Notes: a model not told the origin generated them from the letters alone. DNA of 14,648 nt from CAZMCT01 sp964564785 (GCA_964564785.1 CAZMCT010000106.1:1-14648); one strand, 5' to 3'. Shown: positions 1 to 6,892, counted from the first letter of the stretch. Made by a program: numbers and translations.

Positions 1-1
1 G

Positions 2-493
2 GCGCTGGCGTATGTGCTGGATTACTGTTTCGCGGCGGGGATCGGGCTGCTGGCACTGCTGCCGCTCCTAACGGCTCAGGCGGAGATGGGGCGCGCCGTG
101 TGGATTTGGCTGCGGCCGGAGGCCGCGCCGCCGATGCACGAGGTGCTGCGGGCGCTGCGTGACAGTGCGTGGGGCGGGTGGGGCACGGCGGCGCTGGTGA
201 TCAGCGCGGTGGTCGTGGCTCCCGTCACGGAGGAGCTGTTCTTTCGCGGGTTGGTCCTCGAGGCATTGTGCGTGCGCCTGCGGCGCGGCTGGTTGGCGAT
301 CGGGGCGACGAGTCTGGCCTTCGGATTGGTACACGCCCAGCCGCAAGACGTGCTGCCGCTGGTTACGATGGGCGTGGTGCTGGGATACTTGCGGCTGCGG
401 CTGGGCGCCGTCTGGCCCTGCATCGTCCTGCACCTGTTGTTCAACGCGCGGACCATGACGTTCGCGATTCTGGCGCCGGAGTTGCTCGAGTAG
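2..493 (+). CDS. CPBP-family intramembrane metalloprotease, C-terminal part (5' end outside window)
   Basis: This is a membrane-embedded Abi/CPBP protease (CAAX prenyl endopeptidase/Rce1-like family). Counting from the GTG at 14, all three family motifs are present. Motif 1 is EELFFRG with E73, E74 and R78. Motif 2 is FGLVH with F103 and H107. Motif 3 is HLLFN with H140 and N144. These supply the glutamate and histidines of the active site. The hydrophobic stretches around residues 7-22, 58-71, 93-106 and 113-145 would be membrane helices. The frame stays open to the left edge, and the visible 159 residues are shorter than a usual 200-300 residue member, so the GTG is probably internal and the N-terminal helices lie outside the window. 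The substrate is unknown: bacterial members include bacteriocin-immunity proteins and regulated proteases. The next gene, guaB, has its own promoter, so no functional link is implied. The family call is firm; the role is open. Confidence 0.88.
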   Translation, partial: ALAYVLDYCFAAGIGLLALLPLLTAQAEMGRAVWIWLRPEAAPPMHEVLRALRDSAWGGWGTAALVISAVVVAPVTEELFFRGLVLEALCVRLRRGWLAIGATSLAFGLVHAQPQDVLPLVTMGVVLGYLRLRLGAVWPCIVLHLLFNARTMTFAILAPELLE

Positions 494-628
494 GATCCGC
501 TGTGCGGACCGCGGGGCCGAGCGGGACGCGGTGGTCCCGGCGCTTCGGGCTCGGGTGGATCCGGCCCCGGGGGGCGAGTGATGCGCACCGGACTCCGACG
601 TCCGGCGTGAGAGGTCCATCGCCGGCCC

Positions 629-656
629 TTGACGCGCCGGCCCGGCTTCGTATTCT
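629..656 (+). promoter_or_regulatory. Sigma-70-type promoter of guaB
   Basis: The -35 box TTGACG (629-634) matches 5 of 6 consensus bases. A 16-bp spacer separates it from TATTCT (651-656), which matches 4 of 6. AT-rich hexamers are rare in this GC-rich DNA, which strengthens the call. A start about 7 nt past the -10 box falls at about 662-665, on the guaB ATG itself, so the transcript should be leaderless or nearly so. There is no purine-rich Shine-Dalgarno sequence before the ATG. Confidence 0.7.
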
Positions 657-664
657 CTCGGCCT

Positions 665-2140
665 ATGGTAGACCCTTTCCACTCCGACAAGATCATCGGC
701 GAAGCCCTGACATTCGATGATGTGCTGCTCGTGCCGCGCCGTGCCTCCGTGCACCCGCGCGAGCTCGACGTCAGCACCCAGCTCACCCGCCGCATCCGCA
801 TCAACATCCCGCTGGTCAGCGCGCCCATGGACACCGTCACGGAGGCTGCGCTCGCCATCGCCCTCGCCCAGGAAGGCGGGATTGGGATCATCCACCGCAA
901 CCTCAGCATCGAGGAGCAGACCCGCGAGGTCCGCAAGGTCAAGCGCTCCGAGAGCGGCGTGATCAACGACCCGATCACCCTGCGCCCCGAGGATTCCGTC
1001 GCCCGCGCCCAGGAGATCATGCGGCTTCAGAACGTCAGCGGCATCCCCATCACCCGCGCCGACGGCTTGCTCGTCGGCATTCTCACCCGCCGCGATCTCA
1101 AGTTCCTGGAGAGCACCGCCCGCACCGTCGCCGACGTCATGACCCGCGACAACCTCGTCAAGGCCCCTCCCAACACCACCCTCGACGACGCCGAGCAGAT
1201 TCTCAAGCGGCACAAGGTCGAGAAGCTTCTGCTCGTCGACGACCGCGGCCGGCTGGCCGGCCTGATCACCATGCGCGACATCGAGCGCAGCCGCGAGTTC
1301 CCGCAGCGCTGCTCCGACGCCCGCGGCCGCCTGCGGGTCGGCGCCGCCATCGGCGTGTTCGACTACGAGCGGGCCGCCCAGCTCATCGCGGCCGACGTCG
1401 ACGTGCTCGTGGTCGACACCGCCCACGGCCACAGCGACGCCGTGATCGAGACCGTCCGCACGCTGCGCAAGAGCCACGCGATCGAGATCATTGCCGGCAA
1501 CGTCGCGACGCCGGACGGCGTGCGCGATCTGGCGGACGCCGGCGCCGACGCCGTCAAGGTCGGCATCGGGCCGGGTGCGATCTGCACGACCCGCGTCGTC
1601 GCGGGCGCGGGCATCCCCCAGATTTCCGCCATCCTGGCGTGTGCCGCCGGCGCCAGCCTCCCGATCATCGCCGACGGCGGCATCCGCTTCAGCGGCGACA
1701 TCGTGAAGGCCATCGGCGCGGGCGCCAGCTCGGTGATGCTTGGTTCGCTACTGGCCGGGCTCGACGAATCTCCCGGGCAGCTCGTGCTCTGGAAGGGCCG
1801 TCGCTTCAAGGAGTATCGCGGCATGGGTTCGCTGGCCGCGATGGCCCGCGGCAGCGCCGAGCGTTACGGGCAGGCCGCCGACCAGCCCGCGAAGATGGTC
1901 CCCGAGGGTGTCGAGGGGCGGGTACCCTACCGCGGTCCGCTCAGCGAATACGTGTACCAGCTCGTCGGCGGCCTGCGGCAGGGCATGGGCTACGGCGGGG
2001 CCCGCACCATCGAGGAGCTCCGCCAGACCGCGCGCTTCGTCCGGACCACAGCGGCCGGCGTCGTCGAATCCCACCCGCACGACGTGTTCATCACCAAGGA
2101 GCCCACCAACTACGCCATCCACTTCGCAACCGACGAATAG
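665..2140 (+). CDS. guaB: IMP dehydrogenase
   Basis: It catalyses NAD-dependent oxidation of IMP to XMP, the committed step of guanine nucleotide synthesis, in the cytosol. The 491-residue length is normal. The (beta/alpha)8 barrel begins with LTFDDVLLVP (residues 15-24) and is interrupted by two CBS domains at about 98-210. The active-site loop GPGAICTT carries the catalytic cysteine C307. The phosphate-binding DGGIRFSGD lies at 337-345. The mobile flap carries the RY pair R400-Y401 used to activate water. The frame stays open upstream to a TTG at 629, but that TTG is the -35 box and the added residues are not conserved-looking, so I start at the ATG at 665. One oddity is that the loop usually reads GPGSICTT, and the serine that contacts the IMP phosphate is alanine here (A305). 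The protein otherwise looks intact. The next gene has its own promoter. Confidence 0.97.
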   Translation: MVDPFHSDKIIGEALTFDDVLLVPRRASVHPRELDVSTQLTRRIRINIPLVSAPMDTVTEAALAIALAQEGGIGIIHRNLSIEEQTREVRKVKRSESGVINDPITLRPEDSVARAQEIMRLQNVSGIPITRADGLLVGILTRRDLKFLESTARTVADVMTRDNLVKAPPNTTLDDAEQILKRHKVEKLLLVDDRGRLAGLITMRDIERSREFPQRCSDARGRLRVGAAIGVFDYERAAQLIAADVDVLVVDTAHGHSDAVIETVRTLRKSHAIEIIAGNVATPDGVRDLADAGADAVKVGIGPGAICTTRVVAGAGIPQISAILACAAGASLPIIADGGIRFSGDIVKAIGAGASSVMLGSLLAGLDESPGQLVLWKGRRFKEYRGMGSLAAMARGSAERYGQAADQPAKMVPEGVEGRVPYRGPLSEYVYQLVGGLRQGMGYGGARTIEELRQTARFVRTTAAGVVESHPHDVFITKEPTNYAIHFATDE

Positions 2141-2153
2141 GACCCCGGGGCCC

Positions 2154-2182
2154 TTGCGGCCGCCACGTTTCCGCGCAACAAT
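2154..2182 (+). promoter_or_regulatory. Candidate sigma-70 promoter of the small lipoprotein gene
   Basis: TTGCGG (2154-2159), a 17-bp spacer and AACAAT (2177-2182) lie in the 63-nt gap after guaB. The expected start near 2189 would place the AAGGAG ribosome binding site (2190-2195) at the very 5' end of the message. Spacing is ideal; each box has mismatches. Confidence 0.45.
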
Positions 2183-2189
2183 GACAAGC

Positions 2190-2195
2190 AAGGAG
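2190..2195 (+). promoter_or_regulatory. Ribosome binding site AAGGAG
   Basis: AAGGAG ends 8 nt before the ATG at 2204. It fixes that start and contrasts with guaB, which has no such site. Confidence 0.75.
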
Positions 2196-2203
2196 TACTG
2201 GGT

Positions 2204-2767
2204 ATGCAGGCGCGGCGCATCTCGGTGACGACCTCGCTCTTTCTCGTGTCTATCGCGGCCCTGGTCGGCGGCTGCCAGATCCTCCCCAATTTCTTCCGCG
2301 AGACCGGTCCGTCAACCACCATGAGTTGGGATTCCCCGACCGCGGCCGACATCAAGGCCCACTATCAGCCCGCGCCCACCCAACCCCGCGACTGGCCACC
2401 GTCCCACACCGCTCCCGAGAGCGGCATCGTCCTGCACTACCCGAGCTACTTCGAAGATCCCTTCGTCGATAAGGGCGACGGCCGCACCAACGAAACCAAT
2501 CCTCACGACGTGTACCGCGCCGGCTGGGAAGACTACGTGGCGGCGCCGTATTCCTTCGCTCGCTTCACGGCCAACTGGCTGCTGCTGCCTGTCAGTGCCG
2601 TCGTTACCCCGCCCTGGACTGTCATGGAGAGCGACGGCTACGTCAGCCGGCAGCTCCTCGGGCCCGATCACGATGCCACGCCGGCCCGACCCACGCCCGC
2701 CTCCCAACCGACCGCCGCCGCCCCGGAATCGGGCCCGGCCGACGACGACGGCCGCGCGCACCATTGA
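2204..2767 (+). CDS. Small predicted lipoprotein of unknown function
   Basis: I do not recognise a named family. The 187-residue product starts with a typical lipoprotein signal: basic MQARR, a hydrophobic core at about 11-21, then VGGC with the lipidated cysteine C24. It should therefore be anchored in a membrane facing the periplasm. The middle is rich in tyrosine, tryptophan and proline. It contains one moderately hydrophobic stretch, FARFTANWLLLPVSAVVTPP (about 114-133), that may sit on or in the membrane. The last 30 or so residues are low-complexity proline/alanine/serine with an acidic end. The start is set by AAGGAG 8 nt upstream. It follows guaB by 63 nt but has a candidate promoter of its own, so it need not be in the purine pathway. 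Signal and anchoring are well supported; the function is not inferable. Confidence 0.85.
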   Translation: MQARRISVTTSLFLVSIAALVGGCQILPNFFRETGPSTTMSWDSPTAADIKAHYQPAPTQPRDWPPSHTAPESGIVLHYPSYFEDPFVDKGDGRTNETNPHDVYRAGWEDYVAAPYSFARFTANWLLLPVSAVVTPPWTVMESDGYVSRQLLGPDHDATPARPTPASQPTAAAPESGPADDDGRAHH

Positions 2768-2822
2768 CCCGCCGACGGCGTGTGAAACCGAGCCTCGCGG
2801 CTGCCGCTTCCCGGCCACCACC

Positions 2823-2856
2823 AACGTCTGATAATCAGTGCCGTTCAGGGTATTCT
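2823..2856 (+). promoter_or_regulatory. Possible operator dyad and -10 box upstream of the carboxypeptidase
   Basis: CTGATAATCAG (2828-2838) is a perfect 11-bp palindrome in GC-rich surroundings. It is flanked by AACG (2823-2826) and CGTT (2842-2845), which extend the dyad imperfectly. TATTCT (2851-2856), identical to the guaB -10 box, follows at once, but I find no good -35 box at the right distance. A second -10-like TACACT lies at 2921-2926, also without a convincing -35. A repressor or activator site is inference. Confidence 0.3.
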
Positions 2857-2980
2857 TATCCAGCAGGCGCGCACCAGACGCCCGCGGCGCTTTCCAGGTG
2901 CCTTTTCGCGCTGCGGCCGCTACACTGAGAGCGTCGCAGCTCTCTGATGATGGTGCGCTGGAGACTCTCGTAATCCCCAC

Positions 2981-2987
2981 AGGAGGT
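2981..2987 (+). promoter_or_regulatory. Strong ribosome binding site AGGAGGT
   Basis: AGGAGGT is a full match to the 16S rRNA anti-Shine-Dalgarno core, 5 nt before the ATG at 2993. It settles that start and suggests good expression. It lies at the 3' end of a 225-nt gap (2768-2992) that otherwise holds only the dyad and weak -10 boxes. Confidence 0.8.
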
Positions 2988-2992
2988 AACTC

Positions 2993-5260
2993 ATGCTTGC
3001 CCGCGCGCTCTGGCTCTGCGTTCTCGTCCTGACGGCCGGTCCGCTCCTCGCGGATGACGACGCTCCCGTCCGCTACGACAACTGGAAGGTCGTCGAGATC
3101 CGGTTCCGCTCGGGGGCGCAAATCGACGAAGTGCACGCGCTGGGCGCAATCCTGCTCAGCGAGGATGAGGGCGTAGGTCCGGTGAAGTACGTGGTGCCGC
3201 CCGCGGCCCTGCCCGGACTCGATCGCCTCGGCCTCACCTACACCATCCTGAACGACAACGTCCAGAAAGGCATTGACGAAGAACGGGCCATCATCGAGGC
3301 CCGGCGCGAGGTTGACGGCCGCGATCCGGCCTGGTTCACGGCCTACAAGGACCTGGCGGCCGTCAACGCCAAGCTCAACCAGATGATCGCCGACCGGCCG
3401 GACCTGTGCTCGCTGCTCGACATCGGCACGTCGCTCCAGAACCGGCACATCTACGGCATCCGCATCACCGGCCCGGGCGAGGGCAAGCCGGCCGTGCTGT
3501 TCAACGGCTGCCATCACGCCCGCGAGTGGATCTCGGTCATGGTGCCGATGTGGATCGCGGACAAGCTCGTCTACGAGTATGACACGAACCCGCAGATCCA
3601 CGACCTGGTCAACGCCGTCGAGTTCTTCATCGTGCCGGTGGTCAACCCGGACGGTTACGTTTATACTTGGACCAACGACCGCCTCTGGCGCAAGAACCGC
3701 CGGCTGAACAGCGGCGGCTGTTACGGCGTCGACGACAACCGCAACTACGCCGCCGGCTGGGGCGGCAGCGGCTCCAGCGGCGATCCTTGCAGCGAGACCT
3801 ATCGCGGGACGGCCGCATTCTCCGAGCCCGAGACGGCCGCGATGCGTGATTTCTACCTCGCGCACCCGCAGATCGCGGTCACGATGAGCTACCACAGCTA
3901 CTCGCAGCTCATCCTCTCGCCCTACGGCTACACCAGCGCCCTGCCGCCCGACCACGAACTGTTCATGGAAATGAACGAGGCCCAGCACGACGCGATTCTT
4001 GCGGTGCACGGCATGCAGTACGACTACGGCCCGATCTACTCGACCATCTATCCCGTCGGCGGCGGCGACGTCGACTGGATCTACGACGAGACCGGCGCGT
4101 TCTCCTTCACGATCGAGCTCCGCGACACCGGCCAGTACGGCTTCGAGCTCCCGCCGGCCCAGATCATCCCCACCTGTGAGGAGAACTTCCCCGCCGCCCT
4201 CTACCTGGCGGAGTGGGCCAGCAGTCCGGTCAAGATCAGCTTCCCGAGCGGCCAGCCCGTGCGGCTCGCGCCCGACACGCCCGAACCGCTCACCGTCAAA
4301 ATCAAGGTCGTCGGCGGCACGCTCGACACCGACTCACTGCGCCTGTACACCCGGCTCAATCCGGCCGTGCCGTTCACCGAGCACACGCTGACCCCGCTTG
4401 GCGGTGATCTGTACCAGGCCACGCTGCCGGCCACGCCCTGCGGCCGCACGCTGTACTACTACATCTCGGCCGCGACGACGACGGGGATCGTCGGGACTGC
4501 CCCCGCGAACGCGCCGGACGCGACGTTCGACGTCGACGCGCCGCCGATCGTGACCATCTACAGCCGCGACATGAGCACCAACCCGAGCTGGACCCTCGGC
4601 ACCGGCTGGGGCTACGGCGACCCGACCGGCGGCGGCAGCGGCAATCACGATCCGCAGACCGGCCACACCGGCACGAACGTCGTCGGCTACAACCTGTACG
4701 GTGATTACAGCAACAACATGCCGGAGCGGCACGCCACGACCGGCGCGATCAATTGCAGCGGTTACACCGGCGTGCGGCTGTCATTCTGGCGCTGGCTGGG
4801 CGTGGAGAGCTCGCAGTATGATCACGCCTACGTGCGCGTCAGCAACAACGGCACGACCTACACCAACGTGTGGTCCAACCCCAGCTCCTCGCTCGACGAC
4901 GGCCAGTGGGTGTACCAGGAGTTCGATATCTCCGCGCTGGCCGACAACCGCCCGGCGGTCTACCTGCGCTGGACCATGGGGACGTCCGACGGCTACCTGA
5001 CCTACTGCGGCTGGAACGTCGACGACGTCGTACTCTCGGCGAACGATCCGGCCGGCTGCCCGGCCGTCATCGGCGACCTGAACTGCGACGGCGAGGTGGG
5101 CTTCGGCGACATCAATCCCTTCGTCACCGCGCTCGTCAGCCCCGATCAATACGTCCAGTTGTACCCGGCCTGCGACATCAACCTCGCGGACGTGAACGGC
5201 GACGGTACGGTCGGTTTCGCCGACATCAACCCGTTCGTCGGGCTGCTGACCGGTCTGTGA
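2993..5260 (+). CDS. Secreted M14 zinc carboxypeptidase (zymogen form) with dockerin-like C-terminal repeats
   Basis: An exported metallo-exopeptidase that removes C-terminal amino acids, 755 residues. Layout: signal peptide 1-20 (cut after LLA); propeptide-like domain about 32-100 resembling the carboxypeptidase activation peptide; M14 catalytic domain about 112-410; beta-rich domain about 411-515; MAM/jelly-roll-like domain about 519-690; two calcium-loop repeats at 695-711 and 733-749. Catalytic parts, compared with carboxypeptidase A: zinc ligands H175 and E178 in HHAREW, and H301 in SYHSYSQ; substrate-binding R236 and N249-R250; Y353; general base E375 in IELRDTG. The position matching Ile255 of carboxypeptidase A is V360, which suggests preference for hydrophobic C-terminal residues rather than Lys/Arg (inference). 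The repeats GDLNCDGEVGFGDINPFV and ADVNGDGTVGFADINPFV resemble the planctomycete dockerin/EF-hand tail. A strong AGGAGGT precedes the ATG. The gene stands alone and a hairpin follows it. Confidence 0.94.
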   Translation: MLARALWLCVLVLTAGPLLADDDAPVRYDNWKVVEIRFRSGAQIDEVHALGAILLSEDEGVGPVKYVVPPAALPGLDRLGLTYTILNDNVQKGIDEERAIIEARREVDGRDPAWFTAYKDLAAVNAKLNQMIADRPDLCSLLDIGTSLQNRHIYGIRITGPGEGKPAVLFNGCHHAREWISVMVPMWIADKLVYEYDTNPQIHDLVNAVEFFIVPVVNPDGYVYTWTNDRLWRKNRRLNSGGCYGVDDNRNYAAGWGGSGSSGDPCSETYRGTAAFSEPETAAMRDFYLAHPQIAVTMSYHSYSQLILSPYGYTSALPPDHELFMEMNEAQHDAILAVHGMQYDYGPIYSTIYPVGGGDVDWIYDETGAFSFTIELRDTGQYGFELPPAQIIPTCEENFPAALYLAEWASSPVKISFPSGQPVRLAPDTPEPLTVKIKVVGGTLDTDSLRLYTRLNPAVPFTEHTLTPLGGDLYQATLPATPCGRTLYYYISAATTTGIVGTAPANAPDATFDVDAPPIVTIYSRDMSTNPSWTLGTGWGYGDPTGGGSGNHDPQTGHTGTNVVGYNLYGDYSNNMPERHATTGAINCSGYTGVRLSFWRWLGVESSQYDHAYVRVSNNGTTYTNVWSNPSSSLDDGQWVYQEFDISALADNRPAVYLRWTMGTSDGYLTYCGWNVDDVVLSANDPAGCPAVIGDLNCDGEVGFGDINPFVTALVSPDQYVQLYPACDINLADVNGDGTVGFADINPFVGLLTGL

Positions 5261-5313
5261 CCACACGGCCGCGGTGTACCCGACCAGGCCGTTGACAGAG
5301 AAAAACGGGCGCC

Positions 5314-5343
5314 GGGCACCGTCGGCCAACGCCGCCGGTGCCC
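5314..5343 (+). terminator. Strong hairpin after the carboxypeptidase gene, candidate terminator
   Basis: GGGCACCG (5314-5321) pairs perfectly with CGGTGCCC (5336-5343). After one T-C mismatch, CGGC (5323-5326) pairs with GCCG (5331-5334) around a 4-nt loop. This is 12 GC-rich pairs, 53 nt after the stop codon. The following T-run is poor (TGTGCGTTTAG), so intrinsic termination on the + strand is uncertain. AAAAA at 5301-5305 would give a T-run on the opposite strand. The rest of the 255-nt gap (5261-5515) holds the next gene's promoter and nothing else I can identify. Confidence 0.55.
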
Positions 5344-5473
5344 TGTGCGTTTAGGCTCGATTCGGCAACACGGGGTCGAACCGGCGAGAGCACTCCGGGA
5401 TCGGGGCACGCTCGTGCTGCCCCGCGCCCCCACTCGGACTCGGTCCGACGGGCTCGGATTGTGAAATGGTTGC

Positions 5474-5502
5474 TTGCGCTTCGGGCTCGGCTCCCGTACA
5501 AT
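5474..5502 (+). promoter_or_regulatory. Sigma-70-type promoter of the methyltransferase-like/GT2 gene
   Basis: TTGCGC (5474-5479), a 17-bp spacer and TACAAT (5497-5502, 5 of 6 consensus bases) end 13 nt before the ATG at 5516. A start near 5509 gives a leader of only about 6 nt to that ATG, or about 37 nt to the alternative ATG at 5546. No Shine-Dalgarno sequence precedes either. Confidence 0.6.
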
Positions 5503-5515
5503 TCCTCCCCGCGGC

Positions 5516-6892
5516 ATGGCCGCCGCACGGCCGAAACGTCACGGAATGACTGCCCGCTATCCGTACTATCACCGCACGCTCTGCGACTTCTTCCGCCTGG
5601 TCATTCCCCCGGGGCAGGACGTGCTCTTGGCCGGATACGGCAGCGACGCCCCGCTCGCCGCCGTTCAGCCCCGCCGCGGGGTGTTCCTCTGCACCCGTGC
5701 GCGGTCGCCGGAGCCCACGAAGTTCGAGCTGCACCGCGGCTTCGACCTGTCCGGCATCACGGGTCCGTTCGACTACATCATTCTCGACAACGCCCTCGGC
5801 GCCTGCCCCGACATCGGCACGTTCCTGATGGAGCTGGCGCGCCTCTGCCGGCTGCACACGCGCGTGATCGTCTACTCGTACAATTATCTCTGGAAACCGG
5901 GGCTACGAGCGGCGCGGGCCCTCGGCCTGATCGAACCCGAAGGTCTCCAGAACTGGCTCTCGATCCGCGACCTGAACAATGCCCTCACCGCGGCCGGTTT
6001 CCAGCGCATCAGCGTCACGCGCTGGCAGCTCGTGCCGTTCTCGCTGCTGGGAGTGGGGCGGGCGATCAACTGGCTTGGCCGCTTCCTGTTCTTCCTCGAC
6101 TGGCTGAAGCTGAACCAGTTCCAGATTTTCCGCCCGCTGCCGACCGGGTGCCTGCCGGACGATGCGGGCGGGGACGATGATTCGCTGACGATCTGCCTGA
6201 CGTGCCGCGACGAGCGCGACAACATCGAGCCGCTGGTGCGGGCCATCCCGCAACTCGCCGCGCGGCAGGAGATCCTGTTCGTCGAGGGGCACTCGACCGA
6301 CGGCACGCGGGCGGAGATCGAGCGCGTGGCCCGCGAATATCCCGGGAAAAACGTGCGGGTCATCGGCCAGCCCGGTCGCGGCCAGGGCGACGCGATCCGG
6401 GCGGGGTTCCTGGACGCGGCCGGCGCGATCATCATCCTGCTGGAATGTGATCAGACCTCGCCGGCCGAGAACATCCGCTACGTGTACGAGTCGATGCGGC
6501 AGCGACACGCGGAGTTCATCGAGGGCACGCGGTTCGTCTATCCGCTGACGACCGCAGCCATGCCGCTGGCGAATCAGCTCGGCAACGGCGGCTTCGCCTA
6601 TTTCTTCTCGTGGTTGTTCGGCGGCCACCTGACGGACGTGCTCAGCGGGATCAAGGCCATCCGCAAGCGCGACTTCTGCAAGATCGCGGCCCGCTGGAAC
6701 GAGTGGGGCATCGACGACCCCTTCGGCGACTTCGAGCTGCTCTTCGGGGCTTGGCGGCTGGGCCTGCTTTCGGCCGAGCAGCCGATTCACTATCGTCCGC
6801 GGCCGTACGGAAAAACCAAGACGCGGGTGCTGCATCACGGGATGATCCTGGCCAAAATGGCGTGGAACGCGTTCCTGCGTTTCCGCGGCTGA
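5516..6892 (+). CDS. Fusion of degenerate methyltransferase-like domain and GT2 glycosyltransferase
   Basis: Residues about 15-210 of 458 look like a class I methyltransferase fold, but the SAM loop is eroded. Where families of this kind have a Gly-rich motif (GxGxG), this has VLLAGYGSDAPL (36-47), and the acidic residue after strand 2 is absent. Residues about 222-440 are a family 2 glycosyltransferase resembling dolichol-phosphate mannose synthase: LTICLTCRDERDNIEPL (224-240), EGHSTDGT (257-264), GRGQGDAIRAGF (288-299), and DPFGDFELLFGA (401-412) with the typical late GDFELLFG motif. The metal-binding DxD, usually DAD, is ECD at 310-312. The enzyme probably moves a sugar onto a lipid or polymer carrier on the cytoplasmic side; acceptor and donor are unknown. 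The start is uncertain: the ATG at 5516 fits the promoter, while 5546 (MTARYPYY) is the other choice. It precedes the aminotransferase by 121 nt on the same strand, pointing to surface-glycan work. Confidence 0.85.
   Translation: MAAARPKRHGMTARYPYYHRTLCDFFRLVIPPGQDVLLAGYGSDAPLAAVQPRRGVFLCTRARSPEPTKFELHRGFDLSGITGPFDYIILDNALGACPDIGTFLMELARLCRLHTRVIVYSYNYLWKPGLRAARALGLIEPEGLQNWLSIRDLNNALTAAGFQRISVTRWQLVPFSLLGVGRAINWLGRFLFFLDWLKLNQFQIFRPLPTGCLPDDAGGDDDSLTICLTCRDERDNIEPLVRAIPQLAARQEILFVEGHSTDGTRAEIERVAREYPGKNVRVIGQPGRGQGDAIRAGFLDAAGAIIILLECDQTSPAENIRYVYESMRQRHAEFIEGTRFVYPLTTAAMPLANQLGNGGFAYFFSWLFGGHLTDVLSGIKAIRKRDFCKIAARWNEWGIDDPFGDFELLFGAWRLGLLSAEQPIHYRPRPYGKTKTRVLHHGMILAKMAWNAFLRFRG

Noticed and set aside
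494..510. Small hairpin TCCGC-TGT-GCGGA just after the CPBP stop
   Set aside because: Five pairs with no T-run; this is expected by chance in GC-rich DNA and is not a convincing terminator.
68..1477. Long - strand open frame opposite the CPBP and guaB genes
   Set aside because: It lies antisense to two genes with clear catalytic motifs, has Asp/Gly/Ala/Val-rich low-complexity composition and no domain; such frames are common by chance in very GC-rich DNA.
2838..3032. Small 64-codon frame overlapping the start of the carboxypeptidase
   Set aside because: It has no ribosome site, no family features and overlaps the AGGAGGT and ATG of the real gene.
2312..4009. 565-codon - strand open frame across the lipoprotein and carboxypeptidase genes
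   Set aside because: It is a mirror of codon bias, covering the intergenic region by chance, with no signal, motif or ribosome site; the + strand genes have complete family motifs.
5292..5297. Perfect TTGACA -35 box after the carboxypeptidase gene
   Set aside because: No -10-like hexamer lies 15-19 nt downstream; that position is inside the GC-rich hairpin.
5366..5390. tRNA T-loop-like GGTCGAACC
   Set aside because: It lacks one base of the GTTCGAA loop and no acceptor, anticodon or D arms can be formed around it.
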